Source of the DNA: Paracoccus caeni
GTDB taxonomy: Bacteria; Pseudomonadota; Alphaproteobacteria; Rhodobacterales; Rhodobacteraceae
Length of the DNA stretch: 64,000 nucleotides
Direction of reading: 5' to 3'
Assembly: GCF_016629665.1 (NCBI RefSeq)
Contig: NZ_JAEPRQ010000006.1
Location: forward strand, 158,576-222,575
In this document: positions 8,754 through 17,840 of the stretch, one piece after another
Layout: the number at the start of each line of letters is the position of its first letter
Position numbering within the stretch: the first letter of the stretch is position 1
The notes under the pieces: generated by a model
The model's database searches: none
What the model was told of the DNA's origin: nothing
What the model saw: the letters and a program-made list of their open reading frames with translations, nothing else
Program-made: the position numbers and the translations under genes

Positions 8754-9473
8754 TTACCCCTGCCGCTTGAAGGTCACGTAATGCGGCACCCGGCCCTCGC
8801 GCAGGGCTTTTTGCTCATAGCGGGTGCTGATCCAGTCCTCCCACGGCTCAGCGACCGAGGAGAGCAGATCGAACCCGGCCAGCGGCACCTCTTCCAGTGT
8901 TTGCCGGACGTAATCGGGAATGTCGGTCGCCACGCGGAAAATGCCGCCCGGTCGCATCACCCGGGCCAGAGGCAGCAGATGTTCGGGCGTGACGAAGCGG
9001 CGGCGATGGTGGCGCGCTTTGGGCCAGGGGTCGGGATACATGAGGAATGCGCGCTCGATACTGGCATCGGGCAGCACATCCATCAGATCGCGCGCATCTC
9101 CGGGATGCACGCTGACATTCTCAACCCCCGCTGCACGGATCTTGCCCAAAAGCATGGCGACACCGTTGATGAACGGCTCGCAGCCGATGACGCCGACCTG
9201 CGGATAGGTCGCCGCCATATGGACCATATGCTCGCCGCCGCCAAAGCCGATCTCCAGCCATAGCGGGCGTTCATCACCGAAGAAGGTCGCGGTCGGATCG
9301 ATCCGTTGGCGGTCGGGATTGTCCTGCACGGTGATGCCGCGCGGGCGGAGTTCGCCCAGATCCTCGGACAGATAGCCCTTCTGGCTTTGCCGCAGGGTCT
9401 TGCCATGGCGCCGCCCATAGAAATTGCGGCGCGGCGGATTGGGATCGAAGGGGGATTGAGGCGTATCGGTCAT
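8754..9473 (-). CDS. trmB: tRNA (guanine-46-N7)-methyltransferase
   Basis: Class I SAM-dependent methyltransferase that makes m7G46 in the variable loop of tRNA. Motifs visible: the SAM-binding strand LWLEIGFGGGEHMVHMA, the FLMYPDPWPKARHHRRRF signature typical of TrmB, and ISTRYEQKA near the C-terminus. 239 aa from MTDTPQSPF; the frame extends 20 codons upstream without a better start. It stands alone on the minus strand, 75 nt downstream of the prpB stop and possibly in its transcript. Confidence 0.95.
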   Translation of the reverse strand: MTDTPQSPFDPNPPRRNFYGRRHGKTLRQSQKGYLSEDLGELRPRGITVQDNPDRQRIDPTATFFGDERPLWLEIGFGGGEHMVHMAATYPQVGVIGCEPFINGVAMLLGKIRAAGVENVSVHPGDARDLMDVLPDASIERAFLMYPDPWPKARHHRRRFVTPEHLLPLARVMRPGGIFRVATDIPDYVRQTLEEVPLAGFDLLSSVAEPWEDWISTRYEQKALREGRVPHYVTFKRQG

Positions 9474-9548
9474 GGCGGCGGGATGCACCGCCAGCGCGGA
9501 ACGGTCAAGGGCGAGATGCGGGTGAAACCGCATTCCCGCCCCACCCCG

Positions 9549-10460
9549 TCAGTCAACCTGCGGCAGCACGCTTTGCGCGATCGAGGCATCCAGCGCCTCG
9601 AATTCGTTCAGCCCGATCAGATCGTAAAGCTCTGCCCGGGTCTGCATCTCGGGCAGCATCGCGGTCGTCGCACCGTCGCGGACCAGCGTGGCATAGAGCT
9701 TTTCCTGCGCCTTGTTTGCGACCCGCAGCGACGAGACCGGCCAGATCACCATGTCATAGCCCAGTTCCTCGAACTCCTTCGCGGTCAGGGCCGGGGTGCG
9801 ACCGAATTCGGTCATATTGGCCAGCAGCTTCACGCCGGGCAGACGCGCGCGCACCTCGCGGAACATCTCGACGCTGGTCAGCGCCTCGGGGAAGATCGCA
9901 TCGGCCCCAGCCTCGACATACATCTGCGCACGGGCGACCGCGCCGTCGATGCCTTCGCTGGCGGCGGCATCGGTGCGGGCGATGATGACCAGATCGCGGC
10001 GGGCGCGGGCGGCAGCGGCGACCTTGGCCGCCATATCCTGCGCGCCTGCCAGCTTCTTGTCGTTCAGGTGGCCGCATTTCTTCGGCAGCAACTGATCCTC
10101 AAGATGCACCGCCCCTGCCCCGGCATCCTCGAACACGCGGACCATATGCATGACGTTCAGCGCCTCGCCATAGCCGGTATCGCCATCGACCAGCAGGGGC
10201 AGGCCCGAGGCCCGCGCGATCTGGCGGATGAAGAACGCCACCTCGTCCACGGTGATGATCCCCAGATCCGGCAGGCCCATGCTGGCCGTCATTGCCGCCC
10301 CCGACAGGTAAAGCGCATCGAAACCCGCCGCTTTTGCCTGCAAGGCCGCCATACCATTCTGGGCACCGGGAAGCTGCAGAATACCCGGTCGATCAAGCGC
10401 CGCGCGAAAGCGCGAACCGGCGGAAGTCGTGGGCAGGTCACTGGCGGTCAGATAGGGCAT
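9549..10460 (-). CDS. prpB: 2-methylisocitrate lyase (PEP mutase/isocitrate lyase superfamily)
   Basis: TIM-barrel lyase that splits 2-methylisocitrate into pyruvate and succinate, the last step of the methylcitrate cycle for propionate. Evidence: LPGAQNGMAALQAKAAGFDALYLSG at the N-terminus, the metal-site strand LVDGDTGYG, and the family catalytic loop as KKCGHL (normally K-R/K-CGH). 303 aa, normal. Other members of the superfamily decarboxylate oxaloacetate or cleave dimethylmalate, so substrate specificity is inferred partly from the nearby prpD. Divergent from the GntR gene, with an operator-like palindrome pair in between. Confidence 0.85.
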   Translation of the reverse strand: MPYLTASDLPTTSAGSRFRAALDRPGILQLPGAQNGMAALQAKAAGFDALYLSGAAMTASMGLPDLGIITVDEVAFFIRQIARASGLPLLVDGDTGYGEALNVMHMVRVFEDAGAGAVHLEDQLLPKKCGHLNDKKLAGAQDMAAKVAAAARARRDLVIIARTDAAASEGIDGAVARAQMYVEAGADAIFPEALTSVEMFREVRARLPGVKLLANMTEFGRTPALTAKEFEELGYDMVIWPVSSLRVANKAQEKLYATLVRDGATTAMLPEMQTRAELYDLIGLNEFEALDASIAQSVLPQVD

Positions 10461-10509
10461 GGCATTCCCGTTCGCTGGAGGGTTAAACGTGGCGTATTGT
10501 TCGGAATCG

Positions 10510-10580
10510 TGTCGACAACATATGTATATATTGCCGGAAGTAAACTGTCATTCGGCTTGTTGCAGTTGATTGTGTCGACA
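10510..10580. promoter_or_regulatory. Paired TGTCGACA operator candidates between prpB and gntR
   Basis: The 8-bp palindrome TGTCGACA occurs at 10510-10517 and again at 10573-10580, 63 bp apart, i.e. six helical turns and thus on the same DNA face. Flanks also agree (GTGTCGACA in both). FCD-type GntR regulators bind short palindromes of the form T-GT-N-AC-A, and the regulator is encoded right beside the sites, so autoregulation plus control of divergent prpB is likely. A related site, TGTCGACG, lies upstream of tctC at 15970. Confidence 0.65.
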
Positions 10581-10633
10581 GAATGAGCGAATTTAGTGGG
10601 GCGGATCACTTCGAACCGCCAAGGAGAGACAGG

Positions 10634-11281
10634 ATGTCGCAATCGGATACGGTCTATGACGCGCTCAATCAGGCGATCCTGTCAGGCCATTACCGGCCCG
10701 GCGCGAAGCTGAGCGAGCCGGTCATCGCCGAAGAGATGGGGCTGAGCCGCGCCCCCGTGCGCGAGGCGATCCGCAGGCTGCAAGAGCGTGGAATGGTCAG
10801 CCATGCGCCCAATCAGGGGGTGCGTGTCGCCTCTCCTACCCTTGACGACTATCTGTCGCTGCTCGAGGTGCGCGAGGGGCTGGAGGGGATGGCCACGGCC
10901 ATGGCGGCGCATGCGATGACCGACCGGCAGCTTGAGGAACTGGCGGAACTGGTTGAAGAGCATGGACGGATGCTGAGGGACGATCCGCAAGGCCCCTATC
11001 TGCAGGCCAGCCGGGACGAGGATTTCCATGTGCAGATTGCCTGCGCCTCGGGCAATCCGGTCCTGATCCATCTGCTTTGCGAGGATTTCTACCCCCGGCT
11101 GAAGCTCTGCCGGTTGCAGCACCAGGGTGTGCCGGGCCGTGGGCTGGCGGCGTGGCAAGAGCATCGGCGCATTCTGGCGGCGCTTCAGGATCGCGATGCC
11201 GAGGTAGCGGAGTTAATGATGCGGCGGCATATCCGCGCAGCGCGGGCGGCGCTGCTGGCCGCGCGCAGCGGGCGGGCTTGA
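10634..11281 (+). CDS. GntR-family transcriptional regulator, FadR/FCD subfamily
   Basis: 215-aa regulator with an N-terminal winged helix (AILSGHYRPGAKLSEPVIAE, then MGLSRAPVREAIRRLQ as recognition helix) and a C-terminal all-helical FCD ligand domain. FCD proteins usually bind organic acids at a metal site; the D-H-H set is suggested by EDFHVQIA and HRRIL and a late RRH. The start at 10634 is preceded by AAGGAG with 7 nt spacing; an in-frame ATG 17 codons earlier has no such site. It sits between prpB and the prpD-tct genes and probably controls both with a tricarboxylate or 2-methylcitrate-like inducer (inference). Confidence 0.88.
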   Translation: MSQSDTVYDALNQAILSGHYRPGAKLSEPVIAEEMGLSRAPVREAIRRLQERGMVSHAPNQGVRVASPTLDDYLSLLEVREGLEGMATAMAAHAMTDRQLEELAELVEEHGRMLRDDPQGPYLQASRDEDFHVQIACASGNPVLIHLLCEDFYPRLKLCRLQHQGVPGRGLAAWQEHRRILAALQDRDAEVAELMMRRHIRAARAALLAARSGRA

Positions 11282-11329
11282 GACAGGCTCAAACCCGGCC
11301 ACCGGACGCTCAGTCGTAGTGACAGGCGA

Positions 11330-12853
11330 TCACCCTTCCAGACCGTGATCGAAGATGCCAAGGCCGGTCGGCGCATCGGGAACCACTGCCCCGGCAGGGA
11401 GCGACGGGATCAGCAGATCAAGCTGCCCAGCCGACAGATCCGGCAGGCGATGGGCGGCTTCGGTGAAGACACGCAGCGCCTCGGCCCCGAGCTGATCCCC
11501 CACAAGCGTCTGAAGTTTGCCGACATATTGCGGCCAGCCCCACGGTGCTTTACCGTTCGGATGGGCATCGGCCACGCCACGCTCGCCCGCGATCTCGGTG
11601 CCGTCCTTTAGGCGGATGACGATGCGACCACCGAACTGCCGCTTGTCGGGGTCTTCCTCGTGATAGCGGCGCGTCCATTCGGGATCTTCGATGGTGGTGA
11701 TCTTCTGCCAGATGCCGCGCGCCGCCGCAGCCCGTGCCCGCTCTTTCGTGTAGCTGTCAACATGGTGCCAGCGCCCATCCTCCAGCGCGACGGCAAGGAT
11801 ATACATGATGGAGTGGTCCAGCGTCTCGCGGCTGGCCTCGGGGTCGGATTTTTGCGGATCCTGCGCGCCGGTGCCGATGACGTAATGGGTGTGGTGCGAG
11901 GTCTCGAGCAGGATCGAGGCGACCTGATCCAGATCGGGGATTTGCTGGCCCATCTCGATGCAAAGATCGATCAGCGCCTGCGCCTGATATTCGGCCGAAT
12001 GCGCCTTGGTATAGGTTTCAAGGATCGCACGCGGGCTTTCCCCCGGCTCGGGCAAGGTCACCTTGTAAGCATCGTCCTTGCCGCCCAGCATCCATGCCAG
12101 CACGGAATCCTCGCCCTCATAGATCGGCGACGGCGAACCTTCGCCCCGCATGGCGCGGTCGATGCATTCGACGGCCAGCTTGCCGGTAAAGCCCGGCACA
12201 TAGGCCTTCCAGCTTGAGATCTCGCCCTTGCGGCTTTGCCGGGTCGAGAAGGACAGATGCACCGCCTGCCCGACCGCCTGATAGATGATCTCGGCCGGCA
12301 GGTTCAGCATTGCGCCGATCCCTGCGGTGGTCGCCGGGGCAAGATGGCCCGCATGGTCCTTTTTGTATTTGTGCAACGAGATCGCCTTCACCAGCGCGAC
12401 GTGGATTTCGTAATGCACGGCAATCCCCCGCGCCAGATCCGCGCCCGACAGGCCCATCTGCTGCGCCACCGCGATCAGCGGCGAAATCGCGTCGCCCGGA
12501 TGCGAATATTCGGCGGCAAGGAAGGTGTCGTGAAAATCCAGTTCCCGCACGGCGGTCGCGTTGGCCCATGCCGCCCATTCCGCATCGAAGCGCTGCCCCG
12601 AAATGCCATAAAGCGTCGCCCCGCCCTTCCTCGGATGGCCAAGCGCCATTGCGCGGGCCGAGGCCACCGGGCGCCGATTGATCGCCGCCAGCGCCACCGA
12701 GGCATTATCGACGATCCGGCAGGCGATCATCTCGACCACATCGGCGTCCAGCGGACCGGGATTGGCGGCATATTCGGCGATATGCCAGGCCAGTTGGTCC
12801 TCTCGTTTCAGCCGCGCCGAGGAGGGATGGACGCGAATGTCGTAGGTCTTCAT
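11330..12853 (-). CDS. prpD: MmgE/PrpD family, 2-methylcitrate dehydratase
   Basis: Iron-independent dehydratase that converts 2-methylcitrate to 2-methyl-cis-aconitate. The 507-aa protein matches the family along its length: RIVDNASVALAAI, VRELDFHDTFLAAEYSHPGD near the active site, HLAPATTAGIGAMLNL, and SRETLDHSIMYILAVAL in the C-terminal domain. It lies 36 nt after tctA on the same strand and is the last gene of a tctC-tctB-tctA-prpD transcription unit. No prpC (methylcitrate synthase) is nearby, so methylcitrate might come from outside via the transporter or from an unlinked synthase. Confidence 0.9.
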   Translation of the reverse strand: MKTYDIRVHPSSARLKREDQLAWHIAEYAANPGPLDADVVEMIACRIVDNASVALAAINRRPVASARAMALGHPRKGGATLYGISGQRFDAEWAAWANATAVRELDFHDTFLAAEYSHPGDAISPLIAVAQQMGLSGADLARGIAVHYEIHVALVKAISLHKYKKDHAGHLAPATTAGIGAMLNLPAEIIYQAVGQAVHLSFSTRQSRKGEISSWKAYVPGFTGKLAVECIDRAMRGEGSPSPIYEGEDSVLAWMLGGKDDAYKVTLPEPGESPRAILETYTKAHSAEYQAQALIDLCIEMGQQIPDLDQVASILLETSHHTHYVIGTGAQDPQKSDPEASRETLDHSIMYILAVALEDGRWHHVDSYTKERARAAAARGIWQKITTIEDPEWTRRYHEEDPDKRQFGGRIVIRLKDGTEIAGERGVADAHPNGKAPWGWPQYVGKLQTLVGDQLGAEALRVFTEAAHRLPDLSAGQLDLLIPSLPAGAVVPDAPTGLGIFDHGLEG

Positions 12854-12889
12854 CTTGTCGCACTTTCGTATAGGGCAGTTTCGTAAGTT

Positions 12890-14374
12890 TCAGGCATTGG
12901 CACGCAGCCGCCGCAGCAATGCGGGCGCCAGAAAGATCAGCGCCGCGATGGCAAGGAAGGTGATCGAAATCGGCGTCTCTACCAAGGTCATCGGATTGCC
13001 CTGCGCCGAGGCCAGCGCCGTGCGAAGCTGATATTCGGCCATCGGGCCAAGGATCAGCCCGATCAGGACCGGCGCAATCGGGAAGTCATAGACGCGCATG
13101 ACATAGCCCGCGATGCCGATGATCAGCATCACGATCAGATCGACCTCGGACCCGGAAACGCCCCAGATGCCGATCAGCGCGAAGATCAGGATGCCCGCAT
13201 AAAGCTGTGGCTTCGGGATCGACAGCAGCTTCACCCACAGACCGACCAGCGGCAGGTTCAGCACCAGAAGCATGACATTGCCGATATAAAGCGAGGCGAT
13301 CAGCCCCCAGACCAGATCGGGATTGCTGGTGAACAGGAACGGCCCCGGTTGCAGGCCATAGTTCTGAAACGCGGCCAGAAGCACCGCCGCCGTCGCCGAA
13401 GTCGGCAGGCCAAGCGTCAGAAGCGGCACCAGAATCCCCGCCGCCGCCGCGTTGTTCGCAGCCTCCGGCCCGGCCACGCCCTCGATCGCGCCATGGCCGA
13501 AATCCTCGGGCTTGGGGCTTAACTTCCGCTCCAAAGTATAGCTGAGCATGGTCGGAATTTCGGAACCGCCACCGGGCAGCGCGCCCATCGGAAAGCCGAT
13601 CACCGTGCCGCGCAGCCACGGTTTCCAGCTTCGCGAAAAGTCCTCTCGCGTCATCCATTTGCCGCTGACCTTCAACGGCGTCTCTCGCGCCTGACTGTAG
13701 CGAGAGGCGACGAACAGGATCTCGCCAATGGCGAACAGCGAGACCAGCACCACGGTCAGTTCGATCCCGTCCAGAAGCTCGGCTACGCCATAGGTCAGCC
13801 GTGGTTGGCCGGTCAGCTTGTCGATGCCGACGACGCCAAGGCCCAGCCCGATGAACAACGAAATGAAACCCCGTATCCGTGAGGTGCCCATCACCACCGC
13901 GACCGAGCAGAAGGCCAGCACCGTCAGCGCGAAATAATCGGCAGGCTTGAAGATGAAGGCCAGTTCCGCGACCAGCGGCGCAACGAAGGTCAGCGTCAGC
14001 GTGGCAAGCGTGCCCGCGACAAAGGAACCGATGGCCGCCGTTGCCAGCGCCGCCGCGCCGCGCCCGCTGCGGGCCATGCGATTGCCTTCCAGCGCGGTCA
14101 TCATCGATCCGGCCTCGCCCGGCGTATTGATCAGGATCGAGGTGGTCGAGCCGCCATACATCGCCCCGTAAAGCACGCCCGCGAACATGATGAAGGCGGC
14201 GGTCGGCGCGATGGAAACGGTGACGGGCAGCAACAGCGCGATGGTCAGAGCCGGGCCGATGCCTGGCAGAACGCCGATCATGGTGCCAAGGGCCGACCCG
14301 ATCAGCGCCCAGAGCAGGTTCATCGGCTCCAGCGCGACGCCAAAGCCATGCAGCAGATATTCGAAGCTGTTCAT
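12890..14374 (-). CDS. tctA: Tripartite tricarboxylate transporter, large permease TctA
   Basis: Large membrane subunit (494 aa, about 11-12 hydrophobic segments) of a periplasmic-binding-protein-dependent, ion-driven secondary transporter for carboxylates. Typical signatures: [52 protein letters not shown] and [21 protein letters not shown]. The start MNSFEYLL is chosen because the longer frame overlaps tctB and is cysteine-rich and non-membrane-like. One nucleotide separates it from tctB. Confidence 0.93.
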   Translation of the reverse strand: MNSFEYLLHGFGVALEPMNLLWALIGSALGTMIGVLPGIGPALTIALLLPVTVSIAPTAAFIMFAGVLYGAMYGGSTTSILINTPGEAGSMMTALEGNRMARSGRGAAALATAAIGSFVAGTLATLTLTFVAPLVAELAFIFKPADYFALTVLAFCSVAVVMGTSRIRGFISLFIGLGLGVVGIDKLTGQPRLTYGVAELLDGIELTVVLVSLFAIGEILFVASRYSQARETPLKVSGKWMTREDFSRSWKPWLRGTVIGFPMGALPGGGSEIPTMLSYTLERKLSPKPEDFGHGAIEGVAGPEAANNAAAAGILVPLLTLGLPTSATAAVLLAAFQNYGLQPGPFLFTSNPDLVWGLIASLYIGNVMLLVLNLPLVGLWVKLLSIPKPQLYAGILIFALIGIWGVSGSEVDLIVMLIIGIAGYVMRVYDFPIAPVLIGLILGPMAEYQLRTALASAQGNPMTLVETPISITFLAIAALIFLAPALLRRLRANA

Positions 14375-14375
14375 C

Positions 14376-14861
14376 TCAGATCCCCGCCAGCGGTAGCAGC
14401 CCGCCAAGTTGCAGCCCCAGCCGGTCGAACAGGAACCATGACAGCAGCCCAAGGATCAGCCCGGTCAGCAGATCCCACCCCAGTCTGGTCGAACCGAATG
14501 ACCGCGCCACTAACGCAAAGCTGACCATCGCCGCCAAGGGCAGACCAAAGCTTTTCAAGGTCAGGATCGGCAGCCCCGCCGCGACCAGCGCCAGCAGAAA
14601 GGCGCGCAGGTTCATTGGCAGGTTCGGATCGGCATTCTCGGTGCCCTGCGCCTCGAAAGGTTCGCCACGGTAAATCTGGATCGCCAGCAACAATCCCAGA
14701 ACCACCAGCACCGCACCGATGAAAGTGGGCACCGCGCCGGGACCGATTCCGGCATAGCGACTGGCCGCAGGCAAGGACAAACCACCCCAAAGGCAGACCA
14801 GCCCAAGGCCGATCACGATCACTGACAGCCAATAGGGGCGCGAGATTGATTTGGACGACAT
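14376..14861 (-). CDS. tctB: Tripartite tricarboxylate transporter, small permease TctB
   Basis: Small membrane subunit (161 aa) with about four hydrophobic segments, starting [21 protein letters not shown]. TctB subunits pair with TctA in the inner membrane. The early segment [25 protein letters not shown] is characteristic of the family. An in-frame ATG 16 codons upstream is rejected because GAGCAAG precedes the chosen start and the upstream codons look non-coding. It lies between tctC and tctA in the same orientation. Confidence 0.9.
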   Translation of the reverse strand: MSSKSISRPYWLSVIVIGLGLVCLWGGLSLPAASRYAGIGPGAVPTFIGAVLVVLGLLLAIQIYRGEPFEAQGTENADPNLPMNLRAFLLALVAAGLPILTLKSFGLPLAAMVSFALVARSFGSTRLGWDLLTGLILGLLSWFLFDRLGLQLGGLLPLAGI

Positions 14862-14921
14862 GGCTTGCTCCTGAACAGCCGGGGCAGCGCGCAAGGTGGC
14901 GCTGCCCACGGGTTTTGCCGG

Positions 14922-15872
14922 TCACTCGACCAGTTCTGCGCCCCGCAGGATGTCGCCAATGCGGGCGTTTTCTTCGGCGATGAATTCACCGAAGGCGGGA
15001 CCGGACTGATAGTAGCTGTCCCAACCCTGCGTCTGCATGACCTGCTGCCATTCGGCGCTGTCGTTCAACTGATCGAAGCGGGCGATCCATTCGGCGGCGT
15101 TGTCCTCGGGCATGCCCGGAGCGCCCAGAATGCCGCGCCAGTTGGCGATCTCGACATCAAATCCGGCCTCTTTGAAGGTCGGCACATCCAGCCCCTCGCG
15201 CCGTTCATCGGCAGTGATGGCCAAAATGCGGATGCGGCCCTGATCCTGAAACTGCTGGAACTCGGAAATGCCCGAGATACCGGCCTTCAGCGTCCCGTTG
15301 ACGATGCCCGTCACCGTCTCGGCCCCGGCGGCCTGCGGGATATAGTTCAGATCGCCAACCGCGATCCCCGCCGCCTGTGCCAGCAGCGCCAGCGCGATGT
15401 GATCGACGCCCCCTGCCGAGCCGCCACCCACGGGCACCGCGCCCGGATCGGCCTTCATCTGTTCGACTAACTGCTCCAGCGTCTCGATATCAGAGCGGGC
15501 ATCGACGGCGATGACCAGATGCTCGGCGGTCAGCCGGGCGATGGGCGTATAGGTGGACAGATCGATGGGCGAGCTGTTCAGCATGATCGCCCCGACCGTG
15601 ATCGCCCCGAACACCGCCAGCGCATCGGGCTTGCCGCTCTGGCTGTTCTGGAACTCGGCCAGACCGATGGTGCCGCCTGCGCCGCCGGTATTGGTGAAGT
15701 TGACGCCTTCGGTATAAATCCCGGCCGCATTCATCGCGGCAAAGGCCTGACGCCCGGTGCCGTCCCAGCCTCCGCCCGGATTGGCCGGCAACATGACCGA
15801 GACATCGGCGATGGCCGCCGTAGAAAGACTTGCCGCGACGACCGTCGCCGCGAACAGATTCCTGACATGCAT
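14922..15872 (-). CDS. tctC: Tripartite tricarboxylate transporter substrate-binding protein
   Basis: Periplasmic solute receptor (316 aa, Bug/TctC family). A clear signal peptide, MHVRNLFAATVVAASLSTAAIA, precedes the mature start DVSVMLPANPGGGWDGTGR; the PGGGWD loop is the family's carboxylate-binding segment. Further family features are GSAGGVDHIALALLA and the C-terminal WRGILGAPGMP. First gene of the tctCBA-prpD unit. Its ligand is unknown; with prpD and prpB as partners a methylated tricarboxylate is a reasonable guess. Confidence 0.93.
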   Translation of the reverse strand: MHVRNLFAATVVAASLSTAAIADVSVMLPANPGGGWDGTGRQAFAAMNAAGIYTEGVNFTNTGGAGGTIGLAEFQNSQSGKPDALAVFGAITVGAIMLNSSPIDLSTYTPIARLTAEHLVIAVDARSDIETLEQLVEQMKADPGAVPVGGGSAGGVDHIALALLAQAAGIAVGDLNYIPQAAGAETVTGIVNGTLKAGISGISEFQQFQDQGRIRILAITADERREGLDVPTFKEAGFDVEIANWRGILGAPGMPEDNAAEWIARFDQLNDSAEWQQVMQTQGWDSYYQSGPAFGEFIAEENARIGDILRGAELVE

Positions 15873-15949
15873 TGCAATTCCTCCCTAGCATCGCGATCTG
15901 CCGTTCTGTCGGCACTTTCACGATAGGGACACTGAATAACGCCAGGTTC

Positions 15950-15981
15950 GATCCGTCAAACAAAATTTCTGTCGACGGATC
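15950..15981. promoter_or_regulatory. Operator candidate upstream of tctC
   Basis: An 8-bp inverted repeat, GATCCGTC (15950-15957) and GACGGATC (15974-15981), encloses an AT-rich core that ends in TGTCGACG (15970-15977). This matches 7 of 8 bases of the TGTCGACA palindromes between prpB and the GntR gene. It lies ~80-100 bp upstream of the tctC start, which suits a promoter-proximal operator. The remaining spacer to 16150 shows nothing else recognisable. Confidence 0.5.
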
Positions 15982-16150
15982 AAAGAGGAAGCTGTGACGC
16001 CCCGCCGCCGCCGCACCCGGCGTCAATAAAGGTTAACGCCGTCGATGTTGCCGCGACGGACCGAAATCAAGGAAAACCCGGCACCAGGGATGCCGGGGTC
16101 GGGTCATGCAAAAGCGTGATTTTCCGCGCTGTCAGACAGCCGCGTCAGGC

Positions 16151-17584
16151 TTAGTCCGAACTGTCGCGGGAATAGACATCCTCATAGCGGATGATGTCAT
16201 CCTCACCCAGATAGGACCCGGTCTGCACCTCGATCAGGACCATCGGCACCTTGCCGGGATTCTCCATCCGGTGAACGGCGCCAAGCGGCACATAGATCGA
16301 CTGGTTCTCGGTCACCAAGGTCACCTTGTCATCCACCGTCACCCGCGCCGTGCCGGATACGACGATCCAGTGCTCGGCCCGGTGGACATGGCTTTGCAGC
16401 GACAATGCCGCGCCCGGCTTGACCACGATCCGCTTCACCTGAAAACGGGCGGCCAGCGCCAGCGTCTCGAACCAGCCCCAGGGCCGATGATCGCGCGGGA
16501 AAGCCTCGGCCTGCTTCTTCCGCTTCTGCTTCAGCGCGCTGACGGCCAGCCGCACATCCTGCGCCCGGTCCTTGTCCGCGACCAGCACCGCATCGGGCGT
16601 CGCCACCACCATCAGATCGCTGAGGCCGATGCCCACCACCTCGACATCCTCGCTGTCCGAGCGGAGCAGCACGTCGCGACAATCAATCGCCGTCGCGTTC
16701 GGCCCGGTCACCACGCCGTCAGCAGCGGGGTTCTGCAACAACTCTTCGCGCCACAGCGCATCCCAGCCACCCAGATCCGACCACCTTCCCGAAAAACGCA
16801 CGGCGCTGAGATTGCCTGCCTTTTCCATCACCGCATAGTCGATGGACAGATCCGGCAGCTTGTCCCACGGCCCCCGCGCCAGTCGCAGGAAGCCCAGATC
16901 GTTGCGCGCCTCGGTCAGCGCGGCCTGAACCGGGTCGATGAATTCGGGGGCATGGGTGCGGAAAGCGTCAATCATGGCGCGGGCGCTGAACAGGAAAATC
17001 CCGGCATTCCACAGGAAATTGCCCTGCGCCAGCATCGCCTCGGCCGTGGCAGCATCGGGTTTTTCGACAAAGCGGGCCAGCGGCTGCGGCCCCTCGCCCT
17101 GCCCGGCCAGTTCCAGATAGCCATAGCCCGTCTCGGGCCGGTCGGGCGTGATGCCGAAGGTCACGATCTGCCCCGCCTGCGCCGCCGGAATACCCTGCTC
17201 GACCGCGCGGGCGAAGGCATCGGCATCCGGGATGACATGGTCCGAGGGCGCGACCAGCAACAGCCGCTCAGGGTCGGTCTCGGCCACCATCAGCGCGGCG
17301 GCCAGCACCGCAGGCGCGGTATTGCGCCCCGAGGGTTCGATGACGATGGCACCGGGCTGAATGCCGATCTGGTCAAGCTGCTCGGCCACGATGAAGCGGA
17401 AATCGGCATTGGTCATCACGATCGGCTCGGCATAGGACGCCCCCGAAAGGCGCCGCGCCGAGGCCTGAAACAGCGTCTCATCGCCGATCAGCGGCGCGAA
17501 CTGCTTCGGAAACCGTTTCCGCGACACCGGCCACAACCTCGTCCCCGAGCCGCCCGCCATCAGAACCGGCGCAATCTTGACCAT
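16151..17584 (-). CDS. manC: Mannose-1-phosphate guanylyltransferase / mannose-6-phosphate isomerase
   Basis: Bifunctional type-II phosphomannose isomerase that makes GDP-mannose for surface polysaccharides. The nucleotidyltransferase motif AGGSGTRLWPVSRKRFPKQF lies at residues 9-28, the FVEKPD strand follows mid-protein, and the C-terminal ~120 residues form a cupin isomerase domain (VHRAEHWIVVSGTARVTVDD). 477 aa is typical. No other sugar-nucleotide genes flank it; it may feed the capsule pathway suggested by the genes at 57.7-60.9 kb. Confidence 0.93.
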   Translation of the reverse strand: MVKIAPVLMAGGSGTRLWPVSRKRFPKQFAPLIGDETLFQASARRLSGASYAEPIVMTNADFRFIVAEQLDQIGIQPGAIVIEPSGRNTAPAVLAAALMVAETDPERLLLVAPSDHVIPDADAFARAVEQGIPAAQAGQIVTFGITPDRPETGYGYLELAGQGEGPQPLARFVEKPDAATAEAMLAQGNFLWNAGIFLFSARAMIDAFRTHAPEFIDPVQAALTEARNDLGFLRLARGPWDKLPDLSIDYAVMEKAGNLSAVRFSGRWSDLGGWDALWREELLQNPAADGVVTGPNATAIDCRDVLLRSDSEDVEVVGIGLSDLMVVATPDAVLVADKDRAQDVRLAVSALKQKRKKQAEAFPRDHRPWGWFETLALAARFQVKRIVVKPGAALSLQSHVHRAEHWIVVSGTARVTVDDKVTLVTENQSIYVPLGAVHRMENPGKVPMVLIEVQTGSYLGEDDIIRYEDVYSRDSSD

Positions 17585-17783
17585 GACCTTCTACCTCCAA
17601 GGAATTTCGCCGCCACCATATCGTCACGGCTGGCAGACGGGAAGTGATCGCTTGTGGGGCAGCAAGAAAGGGGTTGGCGAAGATCGTTCAAGCGATAGCT
17701 GAACATCTGCGATGCTTGCTGTCAGGGTGTCGTTCCGAGATCAATCTCGGCCAAAACCGGATCGTTTCACCTCCCCGCAACCA

Positions 17784-17815
17784 AAAGAAAAAGCCGGTCC
17801 CTTGCGGAACCGGCC
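17784..17815 (-). terminator. Rho-independent terminator after lpd
   Basis: On the minus strand a GCCGGTTCC-GCAA-GGGACCGGC hairpin is followed by TTTTTC and TTTTGG, about 25 nt after the lpd stop. The stem has one internal mismatch. The T-tract orientation assigns it to lpd. The rest of the 17585-17840 spacer shows no gene; short frames in it lack coding character. Confidence 0.8.
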
Positions 17816-17840
17816 TCATTCTCACCAGCGTCTCACCCGA

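Noticed and set aside
10583..10633. Earlier ATG for the GntR regulator
   Set aside because: It overlaps the second TGTCGACA flank and lacks a ribosome binding site, whereas AAGGAG precedes the ATG at 10634.
16106..17647. 513-codon plus-strand frame opposite manC
   Set aside because: Mirror frame of a clear bifunctional manC gene; no signature or plausible ribosome binding site.
17585..17840. Small plus-strand frame between manC and lpd
   Set aside because: It runs through the lpd terminator and has no family resemblance or ribosome binding site.
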